From positions 1-13,016 of the forward strand of contig JBAXAO010000036.1 of assembly GCA_037142435.1 (NCBI GenBank): a stretch of 13,016 nt of DNA. The letters are read 5' to 3'. The notes beneath the pieces were generated by a model. The model was not told where the DNA came from, did not search any database, and worked only from the letters and a program-made list of their open reading frames with translations. This stretch comes from CAIMZW01 sp037142435 (GTDB lineage: Bacteria; Actinomycetota; Actinomycetes; Nanopelagicales; Nanopelagicaceae). Positions 1 through 7,977 of the stretch are shown here, piece after piece (position 1 is the stretch's first letter; the number at the start of each line of letters is the position of its first letter). A program made the position numbers and the translations under genes.

Positions 1-845
1 GTCGCAATCAGAACTTCTGAAAGCACCAAGGACCCCGCAGTGATGACATCAACCCGTCCCGAGTGCATATAGCCAAGGGAGGCGATCTGATCGCGATCCA
101 TCGATTGAAACATTGCAGCGACTTCATGGACTTTGCTGGCAGGAATTCGAGATAGGTGAATTGCATAGCGATCGTAGACATCAAGACCCAAGGCTGCAGC
201 AGCAACGGTAGTGGCGGTTCCGGCAACAGCTACCAAAGTCGCGGATTGAGTAATCGGGACAACCTCGGTGGCAAGTGCAATTGCTTCCTGGATGTCATGT
301 CGTGCGGCCGCTAGCTGTGCAGAAGTTGGCGGCTGGCTTTGTAGGTGCCTTTCCTTCATTCGAACACAACCAATATTGACGCTGCGGGCAAATTCAACCT
401 GAGATGAACCGAAGACAAATTCAGTTGAACCTCCCCCAATGTCCACAACCAGGAAAGGGGCATCTAAAGATGAAAGTTCTTTAGTGGCACCATTAAAAGA
501 GAGCGCGGCTTCTTCCGTCCCTGGAATTACCTCGGGCTCTATACCCAGTATTTCCCGAACGCCATCGATAAAAAGGTCACGATTAGTGGCATCACGAGTG
601 GCGCTGGTGGCGCAGAAGCGAATCTTCTCCACTCCTTTGGAATGAATGATTTCGGCATATTCGGCGGTGACTTTGAGAGTGCGCTCGATCGCCTCTGGAT
701 CAAAAGCCTTTGTGCGATCTACTCCTTGGCCAAGGCGGACAACTTCCATGCGGCGAGTGACTTCGCGAAAATTGCCATCAGAAATATCGGCAATCAGAAG
801 GCGTAGCGAATTGGTTCCACAATCGATGGCAGCGACGCGACTCAT
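1..845 (-). CDS. ppx: Ppx/GppA family phosphatase (exopolyphosphatase), C-terminus cut by window edge
   Basis: Predicted exopolyphosphatase / guanosine pentaphosphate phosphohydrolase, a cytoplasmic enzyme of the ASKHA (actin-like ATPase) fold that removes terminal phosphate from polyphosphate or pppGpp. I read 281 codons from the ATG at 845; family members in actinobacteria are usually a little over 300 residues, so about 30-40 are missing. Visible motifs are the first phosphate loop (AAIDCGTNSLRLL, 5-17), TSATRDATNRDLF (80-92), the EVIPGTEEA segment (105-113), the second phosphate loop VVDIGGGSTE (133-142) with the conserved acidic residue, GCVRMKERHL (159-168), a glycine-rich AVAGTATT (206-213) and GRVDVITAG (263-271). 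The start codon overlaps the stop of the DUF501 gene as ATGA and has no Shine-Dalgarno sequence, which suggests translational coupling. It is the last visible gene of the operon. The family is certain; whether the true substrate is polyphosphate or pppGpp cannot be told. Confidence 0.95.
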   Translation of the reverse strand, partial: MSRVAAIDCGTNSLRLLIADISDGNFREVTRRMEVVRLGQGVDRTKAFDPEAIERTLKVTAEYAEIIHSKGVEKIRFCATSATRDATNRDLFIDGVREILGIEPEVIPGTEEAALSFNGATKELSSLDAPFLVVDIGGGSTEFVFGSSQVEFARSVNIGCVRMKERHLQSQPPTSAQLAAARHDIQEAIALATEVVPITQSATLVAVAGTATTVAAAALGLDVYDRYAIHLSRIPASKVHEVAAMFQSMDRDQIASLGYMHSGRVDVITAGSLVLSEVLIA

Positions 846-1348
846 GGCGTTGTTTGGTCCGAACAAGGATCAACCAGCCACCACTGAGGAAGAGCAGCAA
901 GCGCTTCATCACCCAATGGATTTACATCAGGGCCTGCGGCAAGTGAGTGTGCAATTAAGGAGTGCAGACATTTGACGCGATCGGGCATACCACCAGCGGT
1001 GATACCTTCAACTTCTGGAACAACCATTCCTAAAGCAGCACGTGCTGCTTGGTAATCCTCGTGCGCTGCGTAGTAACGTCCAGCAAGATCTGCATCGGTC
1101 TTCAATCGCTCGGACATCTCACCCATCATCCCTGTGGTTTCCAATGTTGAGATCGCACCCGTGAGACGCGGACAAGTTGCGTAATAAAAAGTTGGGAATG
1201 GGGTTCCGTCAGAAAGCCTGGGAGGAGTCTCTACTACTCCTGGTTTGCCACACGGACAACGGTAAGCAATGCGATGAACATCGCGAGGCATACGCCCTAA
1301 TTGAATTTCGATGGCAGCAAGATCGTCTGCGGTAGGTCTGTCACTCAT
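842..1348 (-). CDS. DUF501 domain-containing protein
   Basis: Conserved actinobacterial protein of unknown function (DUF501), 168 residues, predicted cytoplasmic because it has no signal peptide or membrane segment. Visible hallmarks are an N-terminal Cys-x-Cys-Gly (C31, C33), then TPPRLSDGTPFPTFYYATCPR (41-61) bringing a third cysteine (C59), and a C-terminal block AGGMPDRVKCLHSLIAHSLA (118-137) with C127, H129 and H134. The Cys/His spacing could bind a metal or support a redox reaction, but that is only inference. The gene lies 19 bp after ftsB, and its TGA overlaps the ppx start, so the two are probably co-translated. ATG at 1348 is chosen; a GGGTGA stretch 12 bases upstream is a rather distant ribosome binding site. 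In actinobacteria this family regularly sits between ftsB and ppx, so the assignment is secure although the job is unknown. Confidence 0.93.
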   Translation of the reverse strand: MSDRPTADDLAAIEIQLGRMPRDVHRIAYRCPCGKPGVVETPPRLSDGTPFPTFYYATCPRLTGAISTLETTGMMGEMSERLKTDADLAGRYYAAHEDYQAARAALGMVVPEVEGITAGGMPDRVKCLHSLIAHSLAAGPDVNPLGDEALAALPQWWLVDPCSDQTTP

Positions 1349-1367
1349 AATCTTTTTTACTCACCCT

Positions 1368-1793
1368 TTAGTGATTTACGTTTGTGCTGGTTATGGAGGC
1401 AACAAGACGGGAGTACCAAGGCAGTCCAAGTGGAATTTGTTCTGCAACTGGCGCAGCGGGTGAGGCAGCCTTGGTCTGGCTTTCAGGTGCTCCAAGAACT
1501 ATGTATTGATGCTCCCCCGGAAAGACGAAATGCAGACGTGTTCGCGCTTGCGATGCCACATACTTTGGGTCATTCCACATTGCCAGATCGCGAGTAGCTT
1601 GGGTTAGAGCGCTCTTGCTTTCGTTCAACTGCGATTGCAAGGCATTGATCTGAGCTCGTTGGGCGAAATATCGTTGCAACGGCGGTGCCAAGGTTATGGC
1701 TAGTACTAGTAAGACTGTTCCAAACGCAAAAGAGCGACCAGAAACCCCTCCCACGCCACGTCGGCGCGAAAGGGGCTTCGGCTTCATTGCCAT
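1368..1793 (-). CDS. ftsB: FtsB/DivIC-type septum formation initiator protein
   Basis: Small bitopic membrane protein of the divisome, expected to join FtsL and FtsQ at the septum as a scaffold for peptidoglycan synthesis. The 141-residue product has a basic cytoplasmic N-terminus (Lys/Arg-rich, 4-20), a single membrane helix (about 22-37) and a predicted coiled coil starting with QRAQINALQSQLNESKSAL (45-63). A conserved juxtaposed motif follows from M72 to E94, with WNDPKYV, a QAR turn and an FVFPGE end. The tail includes an Ala/Pro-rich linker (109-117) and PWYSRLVAS (125-133), matching the Trp-Tyr-Ser tail common in actinobacterial members. It begins 15 bp after the eno stop. No good Shine-Dalgarno precedes the ATG at 1793 or the alternative ATG two codons later, so coupling to eno is likely. 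DivIC is the equivalent name in Firmicutes; the family is clear, the exact partner set is inferred. Confidence 0.92.
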   Translation of the reverse strand: MAMKPKPLSRRRGVGGVSGRSFAFGTVLLVLAITLAPPLQRYFAQRAQINALQSQLNESKSALTQATRDLAMWNDPKYVASQARTRLHFVFPGEHQYIVLGAPESQTKAASPAAPVAEQIPLGLPWYSRLVASITSTNVNH

Positions 1794-1808
1794 TATTAGA
1801 GGCGGCTA

Positions 1809-3086
1809 TTAACCGTTAAAGCGTGGGAATGCCCCACGGCCAGCATAGAAAGCGGAATCGCTGAGCTCTTCTTCGATGCGCAGTAATTGGTTGTACTTTG
1901 CAACGCGCTCGGAACGAGCAGGTGCGCCGGTCTTGATCTGTCCGCATTCAAGGGCAACAGCCAAGTCGGCAATGGTGGTGTCCTCGGTTTCACCCGAGCG
2001 GTGGCTCATCATTGTGCGATAGGAATTGCGATGTGCCATCGAGACGGCATCCAAAGTTTCGGTAAGTGTTCCGATTTGGTTGACCTTTACCAAAAGTGCA
2101 TTTGCAGTTTTGGATTCGATTCCGCGAGCCAAACGTGTTGGGTTGGTGACGAAGAGGTCGTCGCCAACTAATTGCACCGATGAACCCAGTTGTGCGGTCA
2201 TTGCGGCCCAGCCAGCCCAGTCATCTTCATCCAAAGGATCTTCAATGGAAACGAGTGGGTAGGCCTTAACGAGTTCGGCGTAATAAGCAATCATCTCTTC
2301 GGAAGTGCGCTGTGAACCTTCGAAGGTGTACTTGCCATCTTTGTGGAATTCAGTTGCGGCAACGTCCATGGCCAAACCAATATCAGTTCCTGGCTTGAAT
2401 CCCGCAATGGTGATGGCTTCGAGAATTAAATCAAGAGCGGCGCGATTACTTTCTAGGTTGGGAGCGAATCCACCTTCATCGCCGACGCTGGTGGCAAGGC
2501 CACGCTTTTTCAATACGGACTTGAGGCTGTGATAAATCTCGGCGCCCCAACGAACGGATTCTTTGAAAGTTTCGGCACCAATAGGGGCGATCATAAATTC
2601 TTGAATATCGACGTTAGTGTCGGCATGTGCGCCACCGTTGAGGATGTTCATCATCGGAACTGGCAAGGTGTGTGCGTTTGGTCCACCGATGTAACGGAAG
2701 AAGGATAGATCTGCGCTTTCTGCAGCTGCACGTGCGACGGCTAGGGAAACTCCAAGAATAGAGTTGGCGCCTAGGCGGCCTTTGTTTGCGGTGCCATCGA
2801 GATCTAACATTTCTTGATCGACGAGGCGCTGATCCTGGGCGTCATAACCGAAGACGGCTGGCGCAATTTCATCGTTAACGAAATCAACGGCCTTTTCGAC
2901 ACCTTTGCCGAGATAGCGAGTTCCACCATCGCGAAGTTCGACGGCTTCAAAAGCACCGGTCGATGCTCCGCTGGGGACGGCAGCACGGGCGGTAGAGCCA
3001 TCTTCTAGGACAACTTCAACCTCAACGGTTGGGTTTCCGCGGGAATCGAGAATCTCTCTTGCGTGTACGGCTTCAATTAGGGCCAC
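1809..3086 (-). CDS. eno: Enolase (phosphopyruvate hydratase)
   Basis: Cytoplasmic glycolytic enzyme converting 2-phosphoglycerate to phosphoenolpyruvate with Mg2+. The 425-residue length is typical. All catalytic elements are present by comparison with the E. coli enzyme: the mobile loop SGASTG (39-44), proton-transfer residues E204 (VGDEGG) and K334 (LLVKVNQIGT), metal ligands D241, E282 (IEDP) and D309 (GDDLFVTN), the SHRSGETED substrate loop (361-369) and K385. Translation starts at a GTG (3086), supported by AGGAGA five bases upstream; no nearer ATG fits. It follows mazG by 31 bp and precedes ftsB by 15 bp. As a highly expressed gene it may have its own promoter, but I could not identify convincing -35/-10 elements in the 31-bp gap. 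Its product is the substrate of the carboxylase encoded by ppc about 5 kb away. Confidence 0.99.
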   Translation of the reverse strand: MALIEAVHAREILDSRGNPTVEVEVVLEDGSTARAAVPSGASTGAFEAVELRDGGTRYLGKGVEKAVDFVNDEIAPAVFGYDAQDQRLVDQEMLDLDGTANKGRLGANSILGVSLAVARAAAESADLSFFRYIGGPNAHTLPVPMMNILNGGAHADTNVDIQEFMIAPIGAETFKESVRWGAEIYHSLKSVLKKRGLATSVGDEGGFAPNLESNRAALDLILEAITIAGFKPGTDIGLAMDVAATEFHKDGKYTFEGSQRTSEEMIAYYAELVKAYPLVSIEDPLDEDDWAGWAAMTAQLGSSVQLVGDDLFVTNPTRLARGIESKTANALLVKVNQIGTLTETLDAVSMAHRNSYRTMMSHRSGETEDTTIADLAVALECGQIKTGAPARSERVAKYNQLLRIEEELSDSAFYAGRGAFPRFNG

Positions 3087-3091
3087 TGAAA

Positions 3092-3097
3092 TCTCCT
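3092..3097 (-). promoter_or_regulatory. Ribosome binding site of eno
   Basis: AGGAGA on the minus strand, five bases before the GTG codon at 3086. It fixes the non-ATG start of eno and is one of the better ribosome binding sites in the operon, in keeping with strong expression. Confidence 0.8.
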
Positions 3098-3117
3098 ATA
3101 ACAAATAGTCGGCGTTA

Positions 3118-3789
3118 TTACGGTTTGGACTTTGAGGCGGTTTGATCCGCTTCATAGCTGTAGATGCGGTCGATATAGCCTTTTGTTGCGCTTCGCAACG
3201 CCGATTCTGCATCGAGGCCACGTGCTACCGCCTGATCCAAAATCCCAAACAAAAGTTGTCCAAGTTGATCTTCATTGATCCCAGGCTCAATTGTAACGGG
3301 GTGCTGGACGGGTATGTCGTAATTGAATTTTTCAGCGCGATAAAGCAGTTTTGAGGCTAGCGCGAGCGCAGGTTGGCCCAATGGGACGCCTTCTGTGGCC
3401 GACGTTCGACCTTTTTCTTCCGCTTTTAAAGCTTCCCAGTTCTCCAGAACTTCGGCGCTGGAGGAGACCTTTACATCCCCAAAGACATGAGGGTGGCGGC
3501 GGATGAGTTTGTCAGCCACGGTTTCGGCAACATCTTCAATGGTGAAGGGTTGATCGGGATGCTCTTCGGCCATACGCGAATGAAAATAGACCTGTAGCAA
3601 AAGGTCGCCAAGTTCTTCTTGCATGGCGATACGGTCTTGATCCTCTACCGCCTCGATATATTCATAGGACTCTTCTAATAAATACTTGAGGAGAGTCTCG
3701 TGTGTTTGTTCGGCATCCCACATGCATCCACCTGGAGAGCGAAGTCGATCCATGACCTCGCGCAGGCGGAGTAATTGTGAATCTGCCAC
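3118..3789 (-). CDS. mazG: MazG family nucleoside triphosphate pyrophosphohydrolase
   Basis: All-alpha NTP pyrophosphohydrolase, 223 residues, cytoplasmic; the family hydrolyses (d)NTPs to monophosphates and pyrophosphate, removing damaged or excess nucleotides. The N-terminal MazG domain has the WDAEQTH segment (24-30), the metal-binding EESYE (39-43) and EELGD (58-62) motifs, and the characteristic KLIRRHPHVFGD (94-105) with NWEALKAEEK (117-126). The C-terminal half resembles the second MazG repeat, but its equivalent of the catalytic ELGDLL is QLGQLL (175-180), with Gln where a metal-binding Asp is expected, so this half is probably structural. In the first motif the usual Cys-Pro-Trp-Asp is Cys-Met-Trp-Asp (22-25). 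It starts with GTG nine bases after the lipoprotein stop, without a clear Shine-Dalgarno. It is shorter than E. coli MazG (263 aa). Substrate preference cannot be read from sequence. Confidence 0.95.
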   Translation of the reverse strand: MADSQLLRLREVMDRLRSPGGCMWDAEQTHETLLKYLLEESYEYIEAVEDQDRIAMQEELGDLLLQVYFHSRMAEEHPDQPFTIEDVAETVADKLIRRHPHVFGDVKVSSSAEVLENWEALKAEEKGRTSATEGVPLGQPALALASKLLYRAEKFNYDIPVQHPVTIEPGINEDQLGQLLFGILDQAVARGLDAESALRSATKGYIDRIYSYEADQTASKSKP

Positions 3790-3798
3790 GAAAAATTA

Positions 3799-4413
3799 TT
3801 ACTTGGCAGCAGGAGATGCAGTTGAGACTGCACCCTTTGTGGTGTCAGCAGCAACTACGTTAGCTGCAACCGGATCCCATGATCCGTAACGTGGGTTAAC
3901 AGTTACCTTTTTACGCTTTGCCAAATCAACGACCAAAGCTTGAATAGCATTTCCAGCAGTGGCAGTGGTGGCACCAGCCTTGATAGCAAGAGCAGTTAAT
4001 TTCTCGGAATAAAGAACGCTATTTATATAGGTGGTGTAATCCTCTGGAGAAATGCCAGCACCAACAAGCGCATTAGGTAGAGCCTTTGCACCACCCACCT
4101 GACCCAAGATTTGGGCCTTACGAGCGGCAACGTCTGCAGGTGAATTAACAATCTTCTTTTCGGCGGCAACATCTGCCAGAAGAAGTGAGATCAAATGAAA
4201 GCGAACTTGGCCGGTGGCAAGAGCTGCGCCGGTTTCCAAGGTCATTTGAGAGGTATCGACCTTGGCGCGTTCGGCCAGGATCGAAGTAACGCTCTTTTCA
4301 ACGGTAGCGACAGAGATTTGGGTATCTCCAACGGATGCTGCTGAGTTCATTTGGGAACAGCCAGTCAACAGAACTAATAAACCTGCAGTTACAACTGCGA
4401 CTATGCGCTTCAC
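3799..4413 (-). CDS. SurA N-terminal-like lipoprotein
   Basis: Predicted secreted lipoprotein of 204 residues resembling the SurA N-terminal (peptidyl-prolyl isomerase chaperone) domain proteins found beside mazG/mfd in actinobacteria. The signal sequence is KRIVAVVTAGLLVLLTG followed by Cys19 in a lipobox (LLTGC), so it is probably lipid-anchored on the outer face of the membrane. The mature part starts with the SurA-like AASVGDTQIS segment (25-34) and is largely helical. It ends with a conserved VNPRYGSWDP motif and a low-complexity Ala/Thr/Ser tail. No parvulin catalytic domain follows, so a chaperone or cell-envelope folding role is only inferred. I start at the GTG at 4413 because GGAG lies five bases before it and the signal peptide begins there. 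A longer reading from a TTG at 4467 would run into mfd and put 18 polar residues before the signal. It follows mfd by 22 bp. Confidence 0.85.
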   Translation of the reverse strand: MKRIVAVVTAGLLVLLTGCSQMNSAASVGDTQISVATVEKSVTSILAERAKVDTSQMTLETGAALATGQVRFHLISLLLADVAAEKKIVNSPADVAARKAQILGQVGGAKALPNALVGAGISPEDYTTYINSVLYSEKLTALAIKAGATTATAGNAIQALVVDLAKRKKVTVNPRYGSWDPVAANVVAADTTKGAVSTASPAAK

Positions 4414-4418
4414 CAAGA

Positions 4419-4422
4419 CTCC
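4419..4422 (-). promoter_or_regulatory. Ribosome binding site deciding the lipoprotein start
   Basis: GGAG on the minus strand, five bases before the GTG at 4413 and inside the 22-bp gap after the mfd stop codon (TAG, 4436-4438). It places the start at the beginning of the signal peptide and removes an apparent overlap with mfd. Confidence 0.7.
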
Positions 4423-4435
4423 ATCTCGTTGGGGA

Positions 4436-7400
4436 CTACTTATTTGGCGAGACAATCGAATGAACAACTTCGATCGCCCACGACAAGGCAGAAGTATCCC
4501 CTATTTCCGCCTCGCCTATCCAATTAGGGGTGGTGTTACGCGCCACCAGAACCGTTGAAGCGGCCGCTTTGATCAGAGACCCTGGGTAAATTCGCTGCAA
4601 TCGCAATTGGCTCGATTCGGCGAGAACGAGCGGTGAAATCCGCAGGAACTTGCCCGCCAAAACCACCTCAGTCAAGCCATAATTCTTGGAAATCGTGCGC
4701 AGGTGAGCCACGGTCATCAAATTCTCAGCCTCTGGCGGCAATTGCCCAAAGCGATCCTGCATCTCTTCGCGGATGGCCGCCAGCGTCGCATCATCTTGAG
4801 CATCGGCCATTCGGCGATAGATATCGAGCCGCAGCCGTTCGGATGGAACGTATTCGATAGGTAAATGGGCCGTGACCGGCAATTCAACTTTGCATTCCTT
4901 ATTGCGCGGGGTCTCATCGATATAACCGGTTTTGAACTCTTCTACCGCTTCGCCGACCATGCGCATATAAAGATCGAACCCAACTTCAGCGATATGTCCT
5001 GATTGTTCGCCACCTAAAAGATTGCCGGCGCCACGGATTTCTAGATCTTTCAAAGCGACCTGCATTCCCGAACCCAGGTCGGTGTTGGTTGCAATCGTCT
5101 TCAATCGATCGTGAGCGACCTCTGTCAACGGCTTATCACCCGGATAAAGAAAATACGCGTAAGCACGTTCACGGCTACGGCCGACACGTCCGCGAAGTTG
5201 ATGCAACTGCGAAAGACCGAAAATATCAGCTCGGTCCACAATCAAGGTATTAGCATTTGGAATATCGATTCCGCTTTCAATAATTGTGGTGCATACCAAA
5301 ATATCGAAGTCGCGCTCCCAAAATCCTAGGATGACATCCTCTAATTCGCGCTCATTCATCTGACCATGAGCAACTCGAATTCGAGCCTCTGGAATTAATT
5401 TCTTGAGATGTTCGACCACACCATCAATAGATTCGACTCGATTGTGAATGTAGAAAATTTGACCATCCCGTAGCAATTCACGATGAATCGCCGCCGTTAC
5501 TTGTTTGTCGTCATACGGACCAACATAAGTGAGAACTGGATGGCGCTCTTCGGGAGGCGTCGTTATGTTGGACATTTCGCGAATGCCGGTAATCGCCATC
5601 TCTAACGTTCGTGGAATCGGGGTAGCCGACATCGAAAGTACATCGATATTGGTTCGAGCTTTCTTTAACTCTTCCTTGTGTTCAACGCCAAAGCGTTGTT
5701 CTTCGTCAACGATAACTAGTCCCAAGTCACGGAAATCAACATCTTTAGAGAGCAGACGGTGGGTTCCGATAACCACATCCAGGGACCCAGATTTCAACTT
5801 CTCTAGGATTTCTCGACCCTCTTTCGGGGTGTTGAAACGAGAAAGACCGGCAACGGTGATCGGGAATCCGGCATAACGATTTGCAAAGGTTGTTAAGTGC
5901 TGTTGAACCAAAAGAGTAGTTGGCACCAGAACTGCCACTTGTTTTCCATCCTGAACTGCCTTAAAGGCAGCACGAATAGCAATCTCGGTCTTTCCATAAC
6001 CTACGTCGCCACACACGACTCGATCCATGGGGTGGGATCGTTCCATGTCGCGTTTGACCTCTTCGATCGTGGCCAGCTGATCGGTGGTTTCGACATAAGG
6101 AAAGGCGGCTTCCAACTCGCACTGCCACGGAGTATCGGGTGAGAATGCATAACCTGGCGCTGCCATGCGAGCTGCATATAGTTGAATAAGTTCGGCCGCA
6201 ATTTGTTTAACTGCTTTTCGGGCACGACGCTTTGCATTCTGCCAATCTGCACCACCGATACGGTGAACGGCTGGAGCTTCACCGCCTACATAGCGAGTAA
6301 CTTGTTCCAAGGTATCTGTAGGAACGAATAAGCGATCAGCTGGTTGACCACGTTTTGAGGCCGCGTATTCGATGACGACGTATTCTCGAGAAATATTGGC
6401 CACCGTGCGCTGCACTAATTCGATGTAGCGACCTACGCCATGTTGTTCGTGCACTACATAATCGCCGGGCTTGAGCTCAATGGGATCAATAGCCTTCTTG
6501 CGCCTTGAGGGCATGCGTGCTTGATCTTTGTTGGATGATCTTTGACCGGAAATATCTTTCTCGGTGATTACGGCAACTTTAAATTCTGCGGAGAAATATC
6601 CATGTTCGATAGTCGAAGTCGTGAGATAGACCGCATCTCGAGTTAACTGGGAGGAAATAGCAGCAATCAATCGTGCCGGTATTTCGGCTTCGCGGAAGAG
6701 ACCTTCATAACGCTGCAAAATTCCAGGGCCGGAAGCGGTAAATATGACTTGATAGCCTTCAGATAACCACGTCTGAATATCAACAATGGCGCTATCTATT
6801 TTGCCCGAATAGATCGGAATCGCCTCGAGAGTCGTGACTTCTCGTCCCTCATCTTCATCAGAAAGATAAAAATCCAAGCAGCGCCAAGGGATGCTGAGGT
6901 TGTCGGCTCGAGAGCGTAAAAATTCCAAGGTGAAATATCCACCCGAGTGCAATTCATCCGACACATTCAGAGGCGCCTCCGCCCCCAAGGCGGCATTGGA
7001 CCATGAGGCTTCCAAAAACTCTTTGTTGGTCTCGAGCAAATCAATCGCACGCGATGCGATTCGAGGCGAATCAATGAGAAAGAGTTCAAAGTCTTCAGGC
7101 AGAAAGTCCAGCAGAGTTTTGGTTTCCTTTTTCAAGAGCCCAGAAAGTGACTCCATTCCGTCCACCGTGATGCCCTCGGCCAATTTCTCACACATCTCGC
7201 GCAATTGAGGGAACTCAGCAGCGATATAGGCGGCACGTGTTTTGACTTCTTCAGAGAGTAAAAGTTCGCGGCACGGGTAGATGGTTACTGCGCCCGTTAC
7301 TGGTTCAAAGGTGCGCTGATCGGCGACGGTGAAGTATCGCAACTCTTCGATTTCATCGCCGAAGAATTCCACCCGAATCGGGTGCTCGTGATTAGGCGGA

Positions 7401-7927
7401 AAGAGATCCACAATTCCACCACGTACGGCAAAATCGCCGCGACGTTCAACCAGGTCGGTGCGGGTATAGCCAAAGTAATTGAGCCGCTGGGTCAAAAAAG
7501 TTAAGGAGATTTCATTTTCAATTTCAAGCGAAAGGAGGTCTTCTTGCAATAAATCGTGAATGATTGGCTGGAGCAAGGCCCGAATCGAGGTCACCACGAC
7601 AGTGGGTGCCGATTGGGATTCCAGCCCACCAAGTTGGCGCAATAATTTAAAGCGCGCGGCTATGGTGTCGCTTTTAGGACTTAATTTTTCATGAGGCAGG
7701 GTCTCCCACGGTGGGAATTCACCAACGTGATCACCGCCGATATATGTGCGAAGTTCGTCGGCCAACTCTTCGCTGCGACGGGAGGATGCGGTAACCACAA
7801 GTAACGGCCGTTGGCGGCTGTGTAGCGCCAATAACAGTCCTTGGGCCGGTTCGCAGGCGGCTATTTGAGCCGTGCCGTCAGTCAGTGGTGAAATCTCAAG
7901 GTGTGAGAACGCGCCGAGCATTGCCAT
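4436..7927 (-). CDS. mfd: Transcription-repair coupling factor Mfd
   Basis: DNA translocase that displaces RNA polymerase stalled at lesions and recruits UvrA for nucleotide excision repair; 1163 residues, a normal full length. Domains in order: N-terminal UvrB-like module (about 1-350, with FPPWETLPHEKLSP at 71-84 and GDFAVRGGIVDLFPP at 164-178, lacking a Walker A as is usual); a middle domain with a basic linker (473-479); the CarD-like RNA polymerase-interaction domain beginning ELKPGDYVVHEQHGVGRYIE (484-503); a RecG-like SF2 motor with GDVGYGKT (640-647), DEEQ (741-744), SATPIPRT (767-774), TIIESGIDIP (881-890) and QLRGRVGR (910-917); and the C-terminal TRCF domain (about 1010-1110) that autoinhibits UvrA binding. 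ATG at 7927 is supported by GAGGAGG five bases upstream. It is the first gene of the minus-strand operon and diverges from ppc; the leader contains an inverted repeat. Confidence 0.98.
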   Translation of the reverse strand: MAMLGAFSHLEISPLTDGTAQIAACEPAQGLLLALHSRQRPLLVVTASSRRSEELADELRTYIGGDHVGEFPPWETLPHEKLSPKSDTIAARFKLLRQLGGLESQSAPTVVVTSIRALLQPIIHDLLQEDLLSLEIENEISLTFLTQRLNYFGYTRTDLVERRGDFAVRGGIVDLFPPNHEHPIRVEFFGDEIEELRYFTVADQRTFEPVTGAVTIYPCRELLLSEEVKTRAAYIAAEFPQLREMCEKLAEGITVDGMESLSGLLKKETKTLLDFLPEDFELFLIDSPRIASRAIDLLETNKEFLEASWSNAALGAEAPLNVSDELHSGGYFTLEFLRSRADNLSIPWRCLDFYLSDEDEGREVTTLEAIPIYSGKIDSAIVDIQTWLSEGYQVIFTASGPGILQRYEGLFREAEIPARLIAAISSQLTRDAVYLTTSTIEHGYFSAEFKVAVITEKDISGQRSSNKDQARMPSRRKKAIDPIELKPGDYVVHEQHGVGRYIELVQRTVANISREYVVIEYAASKRGQPADRLFVPTDTLEQVTRYVGGEAPAVHRIGGADWQNAKRRARKAVKQIAAELIQLYAARMAAPGYAFSPDTPWQCELEAAFPYVETTDQLATIEEVKRDMERSHPMDRVVCGDVGYGKTEIAIRAAFKAVQDGKQVAVLVPTTLLVQQHLTTFANRYAGFPITVAGLSRFNTPKEGREILEKLKSGSLDVVIGTHRLLSKDVDFRDLGLVIVDEEQRFGVEHKEELKKARTNIDVLSMSATPIPRTLEMAITGIREMSNITTPPEERHPVLTYVGPYDDKQVTAAIHRELLRDGQIFYIHNRVESIDGVVEHLKKLIPEARIRVAHGQMNERELEDVILGFWERDFDILVCTTIIESGIDIPNANTLIVDRADIFGLSQLHQLRGRVGRSRERAYAYFLYPGDKPLTEVAHDRLKTIATNTDLGSGMQVALKDLEIRGAGNLLGGEQSGHIAEVGFDLYMRMVGEAVEEFKTGYIDETPRNKECKVELPVTAHLPIEYVPSERLRLDIYRRMADAQDDATLAAIREEMQDRFGQLPPEAENLMTVAHLRTISKNYGLTEVVLAGKFLRISPLVLAESSQLRLQRIYPGSLIKAAASTVLVARNTTPNWIGEAEIGDTSALSWAIEVVHSIVSPNK

Positions 7928-7932
7928 TTTTG

Positions 7933-7939
7933 CCTCCTC
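7933..7939 (-). promoter_or_regulatory. Strong ribosome binding site of mfd
   Basis: GAGGAGG on the minus strand, five bases before the ATG at 7927. It is the best match to the anti-Shine-Dalgarno sequence in the window and selects this ATG over the one two codons later. Confidence 0.85.
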
Positions 7940-7977
7940 ACCTTCACTTCGTTAACCAGTACTTCAACGCCAAGAAG

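Noticed and set aside
646..975. 109-codon plus-strand frame across the ppx/DUF501 junction
   Set aside because: Both minus-strand genes are well-recognised families through this stretch; the frame is a compositional shadow.
1301..1597. 98-codon plus-strand frame spanning DUF501 and ftsB
   Set aside because: It is antisense to two conserved genes, and its product has no recognisable motif or family.
3087..3117. Separate promoter for eno in the gap after mazG
   Set aside because: A TATA-like hexamer is present just before the ribosome binding site, but it would overlap that site and has no -35 partner at a suitable distance.
4414..4467. Longer lipoprotein start at a TTG (4467) overlapping the end of mfd
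   Set aside because: It adds 18 polar residues before a normal lipoprotein signal and has no ribosome binding site; the GTG at 4413 has one.
5529..5876. 115-codon open frame on the plus strand inside mfd
   Set aside because: It lies wholly antisense to the helicase domain of mfd, whose motifs are intact. It has no recognisable protein features and no ribosome binding site.
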